A stretch of 64,000 nt of DNA from Mytilus trossulus (Eukaryota > Mollusca > Bivalvia > Mytilida > Mytilidae), in the NCBI RefSeq assembly GCF_036588685.1, contig NC_086378.1, forward strand, positions 44,679,578 through 44,743,577, in the 5' to 3' direction. Both the position numbers and the translations under genes were made by a program. Positions 13,287-26,700 of the stretch are shown here, in pieces (positions within the stretch are counted from its first letter, which is position 1; each line of letters opens with the position of its first letter). The notes under the pieces are model-generated. The model saw nothing but the letters and a program-made list of their open reading frames with translations, ran no database searches and was not told the origin of the DNA.

Positions 13287-13645
13287 ATAAAATTGAGAAT
13301 GGAAATGTGGAATGTATCAAAGAGACAACCCGACAATAGAAAAAACAACAGCAGAAGGTCACCAACAGGTCTTCAATGTAACGATAAATTCCCGCACCCG
13401 GCGGCGTCCTTCAGCTGGCCCCTAAACAAATATATACTAGTTCAGTGATAATGAACGCCATACTTATTTCCAATTTGTACACAAGAAACTAAAATTAAAA
13501 TAAAACAAGACTAATAAAGACCAGAGGCTCCTGACTTGGGACAGGCGCAAAACTGCGGCTGCCAGGGTTAAACATGTTGATGAGATCTCGACTCTCCCCT
13601 ATACCTCTAGCCAATGTAGAAAAGTAAGAGCCTACATAAACGCTC
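13287..13645 (+). repeat. Interspersed mussel-type repeat (AATGTATCAAAGAGACAACC family)
   Basis: It contains the landmarks AGAATGGAAATGTGGAATG, CAAAGAGACAACCCGAC, GCAGAAGGTCACCAACAGG and AGCTGGCCCCTAAACAAA. The same landmarks appear inverted at 23055-23155 and 35460-35645, and in part at 57035-57080. It is a dispersed non-coding repeat that I recall as common in mussel DNA; the class is unknown to me. Confidence 0.65.
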
Positions 13646-13969
13646 TACATTTAGTACACATCGGACATAGAAATTACTTTCATTGTCATAATCACTAGCG
13701 CTCGAGCAAAAATAATCACGAACATAATGCCTATCCATGTTAAAACTACAATAAAGTATAGCTTGCATCAATTATTTCTTAATTAAAACTCGAGAGTCGA
13801 AAAAAAACCTAACAAAAGGCAAAAACCGAAAAATGACATATAATTTAATATTTCTGCAAACACAGATCACAATTTGAAAATCAAATTACTATCTGCAGCC
13901 GTCAAGTGTAAATCTCAACGTACGTTAATAGGCAATTATTTGATATATGCCAAATATGAAGCTGACTAA

Positions 13970-14652
13970 AGGTTCATCATAACAAACGGACAAATATAGA
14001 TATAGGAAGATGTGGTGTGAGTGCCAATGAGACAACTCTCCATCCAAATAACAATTTAAAAATTAAACCATTATAGGTTAAAGTATGGCTGTATTTACAT
14101 GCCAAAAACTACTCTGAGTACAGACTTACCTATGAAGTTTGAAACGTTTAAATGCCTAGCATCCATTAGATATATGAAAGTTAAATGCATTTTGTGTTTC
14201 AGAAAGATAAAATCTCTATGGGATTTTGATGGGCATTTTTTTCCTTCGTGCATAAGATGTGAAAATTAACTAAATTGTGGTACAACTTTGAGATGCTCCA
14301 TCAGGTAAAAAAAACCGGTTTGTATTGTTTTCATTGCCCTTCATGGACAAGAGGCATCTTCACAACTACAGGCGAGTAAAAGAGTGTATCTGAGTCAGTG
14401 GGTGGACAGTATCAAAGTAATACAGGTGTTTGTTTATTTTTTCACCTTCTGCAGAAAGGAAACAAAATACCCATCAAAAACCAAAAACCAAGAAAGATTT
14501 TATCTTTCTAAAACACAAAATGCATTTAACTTTTTATATATCTAGTGGATGCTTGGCCTTAAAACTTTCCAAACAGCACTGGTAAGTCTGTACACAGAGA
14601 AGTTTTTGAGGTGAAAATATGGCCATATTTGTCAATTTGTTATGATGAACCT
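13970..14652. mobile_element. Foldback (long inverted repeat) element with an internal insertion
   Basis: The outer ends AGGTTCATCATAACAAA (13970) and its inverse (ending at 14652) pair, and the arms continue inward through GTACAGACTTACC and TTAAATGCATTTTGTGTTT for about 150-180 bp. The left arm carries an extra ~90 bp (about 13996-14083), which is the 5' part of another repeat (GATGTGGTGTGAGTGCCAAT), absent from the right arm. This looks like a non-autonomous foldback transposon hit by a second repeat. Confidence 0.7.
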
Positions 14653-15479
14653 AAACTGAATCTGGTATACATGTATCTATTAATGATTAGTTTAACGAGA
14701 AATGCTAAGTAAAAGTAAGTAGTTTAACGTATAGCCAGTTTGTGTTATCCTCGCCGTTATCGTGTTTACAAAAAGAAGTTCCGTCAATGTCGTCTATCGG
14801 GGAAAATAATTACTTCAAGAGCCGCTAGAGAAGCCCTTTCACTTTCGCCGTACCGGCCGATGAAGTAAGAAATCAATCTCCTTGAGATAACAAACGTTAA
14901 TCTTTAAATATATTCAAATCAAATAAGAACTATTTGTTGTAATATTCAGTTTTTGTGATTCTTCGCGGCGTAATATTTAGCATGATCAAACACACGGAAT
15001 TGCAGAAATAGCAAATTATCATTTCAAAAATGAATCTTCATTTGAAATTATAAGCCTGTAAATGCAAGGCGATACATGCTGACCTTTCTTGTGTTTCTTT
15101 TATCTAATATCTTTTGATAGAATAGATGTAAAAAAAAAATACAAAATAACTATTGGTAACGCAAAACATCTTAAAGTTGATCATTTTTGTTTAATATATA
15201 TCAATGATATATTTTCAAAAAAAATTGAATTGTATGTATAAAATAATAAAAAGAATATACTCTATAAATAATACAAAAATCAGTAATAAAAACTATATTT
15301 ATTTCAATATTAGTGCAAATTAATCTATTTAATTCAAAATGGATTGTCTAGATTTATAAGTATAGACATTCTGGTAAACATAGACCGATATTTATTAATA
15401 CTTTTTTGTGTGTATTTTTTATAAGTCACCTCAATATGAAGCAGATTTGATATGTCGTCGTAGTGACGTAATAGTATAA
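14653..15479. other. Intergenic AT-rich stretch
   Basis: No gene or repeat structure recognised. Confidence 0.4.
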
Positions 15480-16065
15480 AGAAAAATGCTTATTTGGGTC
15501 CCTTTTTGGACCCTAATTCCTAAACTGTTGGGACCTACACTCCATAAATCAATACCAATCTTCCTTTTATGGTCAAAAACATTGTGTTTAAATTTCATTG
15601 ATTTCTATTTACTTAAAACTTAAGTTATTGTGCGAAAACCAAGAATAATGCCTATTTGGGCCCTTTTTTGGCACCTAATTCCTAAACTGTTGAAACCAAA
15701 ACTCCCAAAATCAATCCCAACCTTTCTTTCGTGGTCGTAAACCTTGTGTCAAAATTTCATAGATTTCTATTAACTTAAACTAAAGTTATAGTGCGAAAAC
15801 CAAGAAAATGCTTATTTGGGCCTTTTTGGCCCCTAATTCCTAAAATGTTGGAACCAAAACTCCCAAAATCAATACCAACCTTCCTTTTATGGTCATAAAC
15901 CTTGTGTTAAAATTTCATAGATTTCTATTCACTTTTACTAAAGTTAGAGTGCGAAAACTAAAAGTATTCGGACGACGACGACGACGACGACGCAGACGAC
16001 GACGCCAACGTGATAGCAATATACGACGAAAATTTTTTCAAAATTTGCGGTCGTATAAAAATTAC
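15480..16065 (+). repeat. Three ~155-bp tandem units ending in a GAC microsatellite
   Basis: Three units start TGCTTATTTGGGTCCC-like and contain CTAATTCCTAAACTGTTG, CTTCCTTTTATGGTC and ATTTCATAGATTTCTATT. The array ends with a GAC run (15970-16005), CCAACGTGATAGCAATATACGAC and GGTCGTATAAAAA. A related copy is at 19775-20165. The arginine-rich open frame over the GAC run is an artefact of the microsatellite. Confidence 0.8.
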
Positions 16066-18484
16066 ACTATTTAATACATTTGACCTAAAATTTAAAAGGT
16101 TTTTAGTTGGATAAGTGTAGGTTCGAAATGTCACATTGATTAAGCTTGTTCCATTTTTTTTACTTTGCAATCCTAATTGTTATGAAGCATCAGTAGAGGG
16201 AACGATAGCGGTGTAATAGCATGGAATGATACAAACTATCAGACCAGGATATCCAGTGAAAGTATATCTAGCTATTCATCGAAAATAAATGAATAGAAAT
16301 TTGAATTTCTTTTTTTATGTTCACAATATGATTTTATAAAATCAAAGAGCTCTGCAATTTTTTCTTACTTTCTGTCAGAATGACAGCGTCGTTTAAAATA
16401 TAAAAATAACAACATATATTACAAAAGAAATACACTTGACTCGACGATTTGATTTATATATAGTAAGTGGTTTACTGTCTACCTGATTACATAAAATTTC
16501 AAGATCGTTCTAAACTATTGAAAAAAGGAATAACGATAATATGTTAGGTCTAACAACTATGTAATACAAGCAGACACTTCTTCTAGTCAATTTACCAACA
16601 CAAGTTTTTATTTAAATGTATTTCAATTTCTCTGTCAATTTTATAACAAACATAAATTCAAATTTAATACTGTTAAAAAGACATGTTTGGGGTGACAGGC
16701 AGGAATACATGAAATATTTATAGATATCAATACAAGATATGTTTTGTGTCATTTTCAAGACTCTAATAAACAAAATTAATAAGATGTTGCCAGCATTTGT
16801 GTAACATATTATTTATAATTGATTTGCTGGCTCATGTATTTCTAGTTCAGCCATTTTATAGAGTATTATGAAATTAATATTGCACTCCCGTCATCCTATT
16901 TACAAAACATAACCAGTTTAGATTTTTACTGCATCATATTTGGTAGTTCGATAGCCAGCGCATTTATACAGGAATGTTTTCAATTTCATTGTAATGTTGA
17001 TGAGAGCTAAAGAAAAATAGCTCAACCGGTCGTCGTGTTATCTGTTTGGGGTTTTGTTTTAAATATGATTGATACAATACAAAATAGTATTTCTGTTAAA
17101 TGGAAACTATGTGGCCCAAAATCTTGTATTGTTGACAATTATTATAAACCCAGGTCTATGCAAAAAAAAACGTTTGATAGGAGTAGATATACCATTTTCG
17201 CTCATAATGACTTATTTGTAGATCTTGTGTTGCTGATAAATATTTTGCCACTTTTCAAAGTTTCAGTTCATGTATTATTTATCTTTTAAGATGTTAAGTA
17301 AAATCGCTAAAATGGATAAAAACCTTATTAATTAAGTGCCACCATTCTCACAATGATCTGGATTGACGATATTGGTAAAAAGGTTGAAATTTCTAAAGAT
17401 AATATCATGCCATTTTCTGCGTCCTCTGAACCATTCTGAGTACATACTATATAGTTTACCAGCTTGAAATTGAAAGGGCCATACAGGGCAGGCACTTATC
17501 GATTTAAAAGGTTTTGTGTCTATCCTTTTTTGTATGCATTTGTCTTGAACTAATACATGTATTTGTTTGAATCTGATCCTATTGGTATAATATGAACTTT
17601 AAAAAAATTTAAGAGTAAACCCAAAACAAAATGTGTCACAAATTTCTACATAGAAGTCAAGAAAATATAATACAACAATAATATGCCATTCAACAACAAA
17701 AATCGCAAATAATATTTTTAATTTACTAAGAAGATAATCCATGACCCACACACAAACACGCACACAATTATGAGTAGGAGTAATATAAGCTCACCAAACA
17801 TGAATAAAGAATAATTGCATACAAAAGTATGGGGATGTTTGCCATCAACAAACCGGTTGAACTCTGCACATTTTACATGTCCCAAGTCAGGAGTTTGTAG
17901 TTTAGTGGTTGACTTTGGTTCATGTTGGTCAAGTTTGGTTTTACCTCAATTGTTTTGATATCAACTAGGCAGCTAGTTTTCTCAATATGATTATTTTATA
18001 ACTTTCATTTTTAAAGTCAACTACTATACAGTTATTTTTATCTTATTGCTAAAGAATGTACAGTTGATATAGTTGCTTACATCAGCTTCATTTGTAATTT
18101 GGGGAAAAGTTGTCTCAATGGCAATCATACCACAGCTTCTTATTTTTACAAAGGTAATATAAAACTAATATCAGAATAAGAAATCATTCAATTAAAGAAC
18201 AATTTTTAAGAGGTTCGTGTGAAACTTTAGACAAGTTTTTGTTTTACTGATAAAGAAAAGTGTCCTCAAATATTAACGATTATAGAAGTTATTAACAGCA
18301 TATTATAAATTGCATAGGTCTTAAGTACTTTCCTTGTTTTATCTTCATCAGGCACGCTTAAAGCCAAATTTGTATCAGAACATAAGTAGTTGAAGACTAA
18401 TCTATACTTTTAAAATGACGAGGTCCAATATAAGCCAAGCATGACATATAATAGTTAACTAAAATTCCAAGATTATAAAAAGTA
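16066..18484. other. Intergenic stretch without recognisable genes
   Basis: No domain-bearing frame was seen. The 84-codon frame near 17035-17289 has no recognisable homology and no exon signals, so it is not called. Confidence 0.4.
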
Positions 18485-18660
18485 CCAGGATTATAATTTA
18501 GTACGCCGGACGCGCGTTTCGTCTACATAAGACTCATCAGTGACGCTCAAATCGAAATATTGATAAAGCCAAACATGTACAAAGTTGAAGAGCATTGAGG
18601 ATCCAATATTCCAAAAAGTTGTGCCAAATACGGCTAAGGTAATCTATATAAGCAACAATT
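18485..18660 (+). repeat. Interspersed mussel-type repeat (ACGCGCGTTTCGTCTAC family)
   Basis: It contains CGCCGGACGCGCGTTTCGTC and ACATAAGACTCATCAGTGAC, a motif I recall as widely dispersed in mussel sequences. It is a single, non-coding copy in this window. Confidence 0.5.
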
Positions 18661-19029
18661 CAAAGAATTTAACTTTGTATATAACTAATATATAGTTGAA
18701 AGGTGTTAATTCAAACATTTCACTATTTATACAGGTCATTTTATGTTCCATATAGTTAATATTACCAAAAAAGTTACAAGTTTTGGGTCGAGTTCGATAC
18801 TAATATCAGTAGTATAAGTCACCTGCTAACTAATCTGTACATTCTGCCTCTGTTAATCACACCACCAAAAGGGTATTTGGGATTTACCTGTCATAATAAC
18901 ACCTGAACTTTGTCAATATAAGGGATTGGCCCTAATAAACTCCATTTGTTAAAAGAAAACAAGGACGGTTTGAAACAGAAAAATTTTGAAATAGGAAACT
19001 GTGCACTTCATTGCTTTTCGTGCTTTTCG

Positions 19030-19775
19030 GACATTTACGTCGGTACTGACATGATTTAACAAACTTCACTAAATTGTCCCGCTCTGTTTATACATTTTGA
19101 GAAACTAAGGTTTCAACTCCCTCAGGCAAAGTTTGCTTTAGATGAATTTGGCTATTTGTTTCAAATATTTTCGACATACTAGTATACTAGTAGCTCTTCA
19201 TTGGTTTCAGTACTTGTACATCTTCAGATTTCAAATGTTTGGCTTTGAGCGTTCCTGATGAAGGTAAATCCAGAAAAGCGCTTTTGGATGCAAGAAATTA
19301 TTAAACAGTTAGGTTGTTTTCAATTTTTTACATCACTGAGTCGGTACCTCTGCTTGATGACTATCAGTCCCCTAGGCATCATAAGCTCAGTAGTCAGTAC
19401 TTCGGTACTGACATGATTTAACAATCTTTACTAAAATTGTCCGTTTATAAATTTTGAAATTATAAAGAAACTTAGGTTTCAACTGCCTCATGTTGGCTTT
19501 AGATAAATTTGGCTAATTTTTAAAAATATTTTGACATATAGCTCTTCAACGGTTTCCTTTGTTATACATCTTCGGATTTCAAATGTTTGGCTTTAAACTT
19601 TCCTGATGAAGGTAAATCCAGAAAAGTGCTTCGGACGCACGAAATTATTAAGCGTGTTGTTTTCATTTTTTTACCTATCATGATACATTATATCCAAAAT
19701 CTAAATACATGGTTAGATTCCGCATATCAAAGAACCCTAATAATTCAATTTCAAATGAAAGCAAACAAAGTTTAA
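19030..19775 (+). repeat. ~350-bp tandem repeat, two units
   Basis: Both units contain GGTACTGACATGATTTAACA, CATCTTCGGATTTCAAATG-like text and CCTGATGAAGGTAAATCCAG (near 19254 and 19602, period 348). The same family forms a second array at 39990-40830 upstream of gene B. Confidence 0.75.
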
Positions 19776-20165
19776 TTTTGGACCCTTTTGCCCCTTATTC
19801 CTAAACTGTTGGGACAAAAACTCCCAAAATCAATCCCAACCTTCCTTTTGTGGTCATAAACCTTGTGATTAAATTTCATAGATTTCTATTTACTGATACT
19901 GAAATTATTTTCTGAAATCCAAGAAAAATGCTTATTTGTGCTCCTAAACTGTTGGGACCATAATGTCCAAAACCCCAAAAATTATTTCCAACCTTCCTTT
20001 AGTGGTATAAACCTTGTTTTAAAAATGTATTGATTTCTATTCACTTATACTAAAGTTATTATCCAGAAATCATCCATCTTGAGACACAACTGAGAACAAC
20101 GACAATGACGTGATACCAATATACAACCAAATTTTTTTTTATTTTAGAGTCGTATAAAAATCCAG
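19775..20165 (+). repeat. Diverged second copy of the 15.5-kb tandem family
   Basis: It contains TTATTCCTAAACTGTTGGG, AACCTTCCTTTTGTGGTC and the terminal TGACGTGATACCAATATAC with GAGTCGTATAAAAA. The GAC run has decayed to ACAACGACAATGACG. Confidence 0.7.
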
Positions 20166-20531
20166 GTTTAAAATAAGGTGCAGGAACTTTAATTTGGTCA
20201 ATCCGGCTGATGTGTTCTAGTATATAGTAAAATTTAAAATGAATTTCTTTATAATATCGAAATTCATTAACCAAAAAAAAATAATAACACCAAATATCTG
20301 ATGATTATTTGACTTCAATATCATATCATAATGAAAACATAAAGAAAACTGTAGAATGTATGCAGTTCACCATCATTTCGATCTAAATTATAGAAACAAA
20401 CAAACAGACAATGAATGCAGGACAATAACCTAGCAATGCCAACTGTTTGTATTAGCTCACATTGCCCTTTGCTGCATGAGAGCCAAAAACAAGGTGCACA
20501 TATTTTTTCATATGATTACTGATCAATCTTA

Positions 20532-20537
20532 TTTATT
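20532..20537 (-). terminator. Polyadenylation signal AATAAA for gene A
   Basis: AATAAA on the minus strand lies about 82 bp after the gene A stop codon (TAG at 20621-20619), a normal distance for a compact 3' UTR. This is an inference from position only. Confidence 0.55.
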
Positions 20538-20618
20538 CTAATTACAATCATGATAGTCCTTTGAAAGCAGTTCCTTCTATTTGCCGGTAATGTAAGAGTC
20601 TTACAGTAAGATCATCAA

Positions 20619-20709
20619 CTATTTGCAAACAGATGAAGATTTATGGCGTACTAAGTCATCCCTTGATCCATAGATCTTTCCACATCCAGTACAGCCATAT
20701 CCGGGAGTA
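20619..20709 (-). other. Gene A terminal exon encoding the CCHC-like zinc finger
   Basis: The acceptor TTTTTTCAG precedes the exon, and 91 nt read through to a TAG stop. The translated motif is CTGCGKIY...LVRHK...VC, spaced C-x2-C-x12-H-x5-C. Gene B has the equivalent exon at 56490-56577 with C-x2-C-x12-H-x4-C. Conservation of position, phase and ligands in two diverged paralogs supports it as a true coding exon. Confidence 0.8.
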
Positions 20710-23700
20710 CTGAAAAAACAAAAATAAAATTTAAACAAGAATGTGTCCCAAGTACACGGATGCCCCACTTGCACTATCATTTTCTATGTTCAGTGGACTG
20801 TGAAATTGGGTTAAAAACTCTAATTTGGCATTAAAAGTAGAAAGATCATATCATAGGGAACATGTGTACTAAGTTTCAAGTGGGTTGGACTTCAACTTCA
20901 TCAAAAACTAACTTGACCAAAAACTTTAACCTGAAGCGGGACCAACAGACAGACAAACGAACAGATGGACGAACGAACAGTCCCACAGACCAGAAAACAT
21001 AATGCCCCTCTACTATCATATGTGGGGCATAAAAAAGATATATTTCTAATGAGGTGAGACATTTATTACATGTATTAACTTTGAAGATAACAAATCAGAA
21101 ATCACAAAAATCATCATTGCATAAAACTACTAGTTTTTTTTTTATTTTGCACATGTATCTTTTAAAACTTAAATCAGACATAAATTGTAATCTTTAAGTT
21201 AAAGCCCTAAGCCTCAAATTACAGGCTAAATAATTCCCCTCTTCACAGATTATCAACAAATATGCAAAAGTTTCAAATCCATACACCATGACTGAGGGAG
21301 TTGGCCAAATAATTGCCAATGAGATAAGTCTGAGATGCACTGATAAATTTCATACCAAATACCATATTTGACTTTTTTTTTATGGTTTCTCTTAAACTCA
21401 CCTAACAACATGTAAACTATGCAATTTTGTTTATCTTATTAACCATTACCGAGTTGACTGTTTCAAATAAAAAAAATTACGTAGTCTTACCAAAAGCTAA
21501 TACAAATGCAAATATCTATGATTTACCTTAGTAGCGCCCTTAAACTGGCCCTAGAACATATTTATTGTGTACTGCATTTATTTTAGACAATAAATGAAAA
21601 TCTAAAAATCCCATGCTTCCTCAAAATGCTCAAAAAGGCAACACCAATTTAATTTCTGGTTCTACAGATTTTTGAACTCCAAATATTGGGGCGAGCGAGC
21701 GATTTGAAAATTTTAATAATAAATATATAATTTTCAAATTTTTGACAATGTTTGAGGCGAAGCTTGAAAAGTAAAGGCGAGCAATTATAAAAAATTTTTG
21801 TAAACCTAAAAAGTAGGTTTTGACAATATTAAAACTTGATTTATCACTTGTACTTTGACATTTCTTTAATTTATGAAGTATTTTTTCCCTGTTCACTAAG
21901 AAATTATTGAATAATTAAATCTGGTCTATGTATGTGTGACTGACAATGAGAAAATTCTCCATCCAAGTCATAATCAGGTTGGGAACAACCCCTTAATGTT
22001 ATAGATATCCCTTTTATGAGGGGTCGATATAAGTTATAATATATTTTTTTAGTAAAAAACACTTTTTAGTACAAAAGGGCTCATATTTTCCAAAAAAACT
22101 AATTATGTTTTCAAAGGTTTTGTATAGTAGCACTATACAAATTCTTGGTGTTTCTATTTTCTTTTCTACAACAGTAAAAATAAATTATGACCCCTTTTCT
22201 GAGGGAGGTTTGTTCCCAACTTGATAATAACAAACACAGGTCAAAGTACTGCCTTTTACACAGGGCTTTTATCCAGACCAAACAGCAAGCTATAAGGGAC
22301 CTCAAAATTATAAGTGTACACTATTCGAACAGGAAAACCAACGATCTAATTTATATATTCAAAGGGGCAAATACCAATGACCCATATCAACAAACGATAA
22401 CTGCTGAACAACAGGCCCCTGAATTAATCAGGACAGATGCATAAACATGCAGCGGCTATGGATATTTGGTTTCGCCAACATACAATATAATTGCAGTTGA
22501 AGGCAAAAACTTCAGAAGTTCTGTTTACTATATTCTAACAATGAATATTTTTGATCTAGGGAATATATTAAGTAAGGGGGAAAGAAACCAATGTTTTGTT
22601 CTGTACAGGTATTTCCGCTGTTATATATTTATATCAGAGCACTTCCACTTGGGATAAATTGGTTTCATACAGAAACAAATATTCTCACAGATATTTACAC
22701 AGTGTGGTTGGGTGCTTCTAGGTTTAAAATCCTTATATACAGGTTAGACTGGATTTTAAAAACAAATGTTGATATCTTTTAATAATATTTACAAAAAAAA
22801 CTGTGCCGGAAATGGACATTATTACATTTCCAGATGCGGGAAGCGGGAATATAAAAAAAAAGTATTTTGAAAAAAACAGGGGCTGGCAGATCCAACGAAC
22901 AAGAAATTAAATTGGTGTGGCCTTATATTCACTTTCAAACTCATGACCCAAATTTTATAAGTGTAATTTCATCCTTCTTCTTGCTATTTGAGACATGAAA
23001 CATGACGAAATAAATTCGGAAGGGATATGAAAAAAAATGCAACTTATTCACTGTCCACATTGAAGACCTGTTGTTGACCTTCTGCTGTTGTCTGCTATAT
23101 GGTCGGGTTGATGTCTCTTTGACACATTCCCCATTTCAATTCTCAATTTTATACTATACTTGTAGACAATGAAAATCAACTGTGTTCCTTGATCATCTGA
23201 TCTAATCACAAACTTCTTAAAAGTGTAAACAAACAGAAAGTTTTCAAGTTATTAGACAATGACTGATTGGGTAGCACGAAAGAATCGCCATGAAAATTAT
23301 ATTTTCCCATGATTATACAACTGCATACCAACTATCATTGTCCTGCTACTTGTGGATCCCCTTAAACTGATACAATCGTAAAGTTATACATTGTTGTACA
23401 TTGTTAAAGGTGGTGTTGCAAAAAAAGTAGTTTCCCTCATTCAACTGCTTTGAGTCGAGCCAAAAATGTTTATTTTTTCCTGAAAACTTTTAAAAACAAA
23501 TTGAAAAGTAACCATCAACAAATCTTCAAATTAATTTTTTTTAAACTTTTCAAGCATTTAATTATGTAAATTGAAATCATCAAGATCACAAAGTATAAAC
23601 AAAATGTGTTTTTCTAGTACATACTGAATTAAACTAGTTAGAATAAATATGAAGTAAATACACCACACTGATGTTCCTCTTTTTCTGTTCGTCTTAAAAT

Positions 23701-26700
23701 GTTAAAATATTTTATTTTAAGTGTGTAACCTAAATAATATGTCATTTATCATAATAATATGTCGTTTATCATACTCCCTTTTCAAATAAAATTTTACATA
23801 CTTCGATGACAAAATTCGACCTCTTTCCTTCAAAATATGGATCTCTCTAGATTTTTTTTTAATCTCATCATCTTTCTTTTCCAGGTCCCTATAAAATGAA
23901 AAAAAAGATGGACATCAATGCATTCTCTGTCACCACTAATAAGATCTGCCCTTTTTGTGTGTCATGAAATTTCAGAAAGACATCTTTTTTTTTCAAAGAC
24001 TGTACAGCAACCTCTACATATATATGTATAAAAGATGTGGGTATTTATAAATGAGACATTCTCTCATGACGTCCTTCAAACACCTTGAGTACACACTGGT
24101 GGTAAAATATGAATATATTGTCAGGCTGTTCAAATCGTACTCCCACGTCATATGCTTTTTTATGAATGAGATACCCGATGTCATAGAACAATCACGTAAG
24201 AATATGAGCATTTTAAGGGAAAATACATGCTTGCCAAAACAAATATCATCACAACAAGGAAACATAAACAAAAGATGCTAACTGTGATATAAGCCAATTT
24301 TTTTTAAAACATATAAGACATTTATAAGTAAATTATAATTTAAATTCACCCAAAACTATCTAAATACGTTATTGTAAAAACTTTAAGCATGTCACTTATT
24401 CAGTTTGCTCCATTCATTAACACCAATTTAATAGTGCGTTTATTTATGGGAACAGCAAATATTTGCCTCCACCTAGAGCGCTTTGATCCAAAACAATAGC
24501 CGTATTTGTCCTATTAAAATCCAAATAATTCATGGGGGCTTGAATATATCGTGATTTTACCACAGGTTGTCCCTTTATGCCGATATTTTACCCCTCACTA
24601 TCCCGCAGGGTAAAATATTTGTCATAAACGGCCAACCAATGGTAAAATCATGAAATACATTGTATTCCATCTGCCAGTCCCATGAATTATTTCTTAAGCA
24701 ACCCAACATGTCATTTAAATATAAATGTACACTTAAATGTCACATATACAAATGTATGTCTTAATATGTATCTGTGTTTTTGTTAGATGTCTTTTTGCTT
24801 GTATTCATCTGATCAGTTGAGGTTGATAGAGTAGATTGGTCCCCTGAGAAAACATTGTCAATCGCTGCAAGCCAAGTTGATGCTTTCTCGAGGGGACCAA
24901 TTTACTCTATCAAATCTCACCTATGTGTTATTTCATTTATTATACTGAATGTCCTTCCCCATTTCCATTCTCAATTTCAAAGTTTATTTAAAAGTATTTT
25001 CTTTGGACTTCACGTAAATTACAACATTACAGGTATTAGAACAATCACCAGAAGTGAAGCAAGATGGGTTTTTTTTATTAATTTTGACAGTCAAATAAAA
25101 GAATCTGAGCTAAAAATGTAGAACTTAAAGCCTTGGTCACACTGTACCGGATAGCACGAATGGACGCCTAACAGATGAAAATAAAAGTTGTTTGTTGACA
25201 AAATTTGTATACTTTGAGAGTTGGTTGATGAACTGACTGAAAAAAATAGACCTGTAACAAATGCATAATGGACACACATCATATATGCAACATACGAGAA
25301 ACGGAAACGTACTGGACAGAACTGATGTCGAACGTACATCCAACAGACAAGTACCGCATAAAACGGACACCTAACTGAAGCGTACTAGATAAAACAGATA
25401 AACAAAATATACGGAAAAATTAAAGGCGACAATATTAATACATGTAAATCGCATAAATATTCAAAATGTTTTTGTGTAACTGGTTTTGATTTGTTCTTCA
25501 AAATGCCGCCAAAGTGCAGTATCTGGCCTGAATAAGAGCTGCTTGATTGTGAAGACATGCCCTTACTCTAAGATCAATTATATATTATAATAAGAATTCA
25601 TGAACCTTAAAAATCAAATTGGCATTTCTGACAGGAATTTTTTTATTGGCATGTATTCGTTTCAGATCTGTCAACATCTGTTTTATCCGTTAGACGTTCA
25701 GTAGAAGTCTGTTGGTAAATTTATCTGCCAGACCTCCAATAGATGTATAAAGGACACGTAATGGATACAAAACAGAAACGAAATGGACACCTTCAAGACG
25801 TTCAACGGACATTTCATCCGTTGGACGTCTGTTCAAAGTTTTAAACATTCTCAAAAATTTTCACCAGACAAAATGGACATCGATCGATAAAACATACCCT
25901 AAACGGACATGCAACGGATATGGACGGACTTCTAACGAATTAGAACAAATGTCTAACAGACATGAAAGGATAAAAAAAAAGTTATCCATTGTGCATCGGT
26001 TCGAGCTATCCGTTAAGGCGTGAATGAAGCTTAAGCATTGTCTATAATAACTTGATGTAAATTCAATTCATTGTCTTTTAAATTATCCATTTTTGATTGG
26101 TCTAGACCAGAGGGTAACATTCAAAAAAGTTGTCACCCTCTCAGCCATGTGATAGAGTAAATAAACACCCTTCTATTAGCCAATCAAAATACAGCATTTT
26201 AATGGTAGTGTTGTATATTATTATTTGATTTTTATAATAAAAAAAAAAGAAGATGTGGTATAATTGTCAATGACATAAATGACACAACTCTCCACAAGAG
26301 ACCAAATCATTTTTTGTACATAAAGGGGGCCATTTTTATAATTTAAATTGTTTCACATTTTTCAATTGGGGGTGTTTTAAATTCATAGCGGACTATGTAG
26401 TATGAGTTTTATTTAAGGTTGAAGGCACTACAATGACCATAATATTTTATTTCTGTGTTAGTTGGTCTCTTGTGGAGAGCTGTCTTATTGGGAATGCTGC
26501 CACATCTTCCTTTTTTTATATCTTAAATCACTTATCACATCTGTGATGTCCATAGTATCTTCATTATGTTGTTTTTTTTGTCACTAGATAATTTGGTGCA
26601 CATGTTCATTTTTATCCCTACGCAATTTTTTTAAATTGGTGTAAAACCAATTAAGATATATATTTGCCTGATTGACCAAGGATAAATGCACTTTAAACCC

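Noticed and set aside
15889-16170. Arginine-rich and serine-rich frames
   Set aside because: Both come from reading the GAC microsatellite on the two strands.
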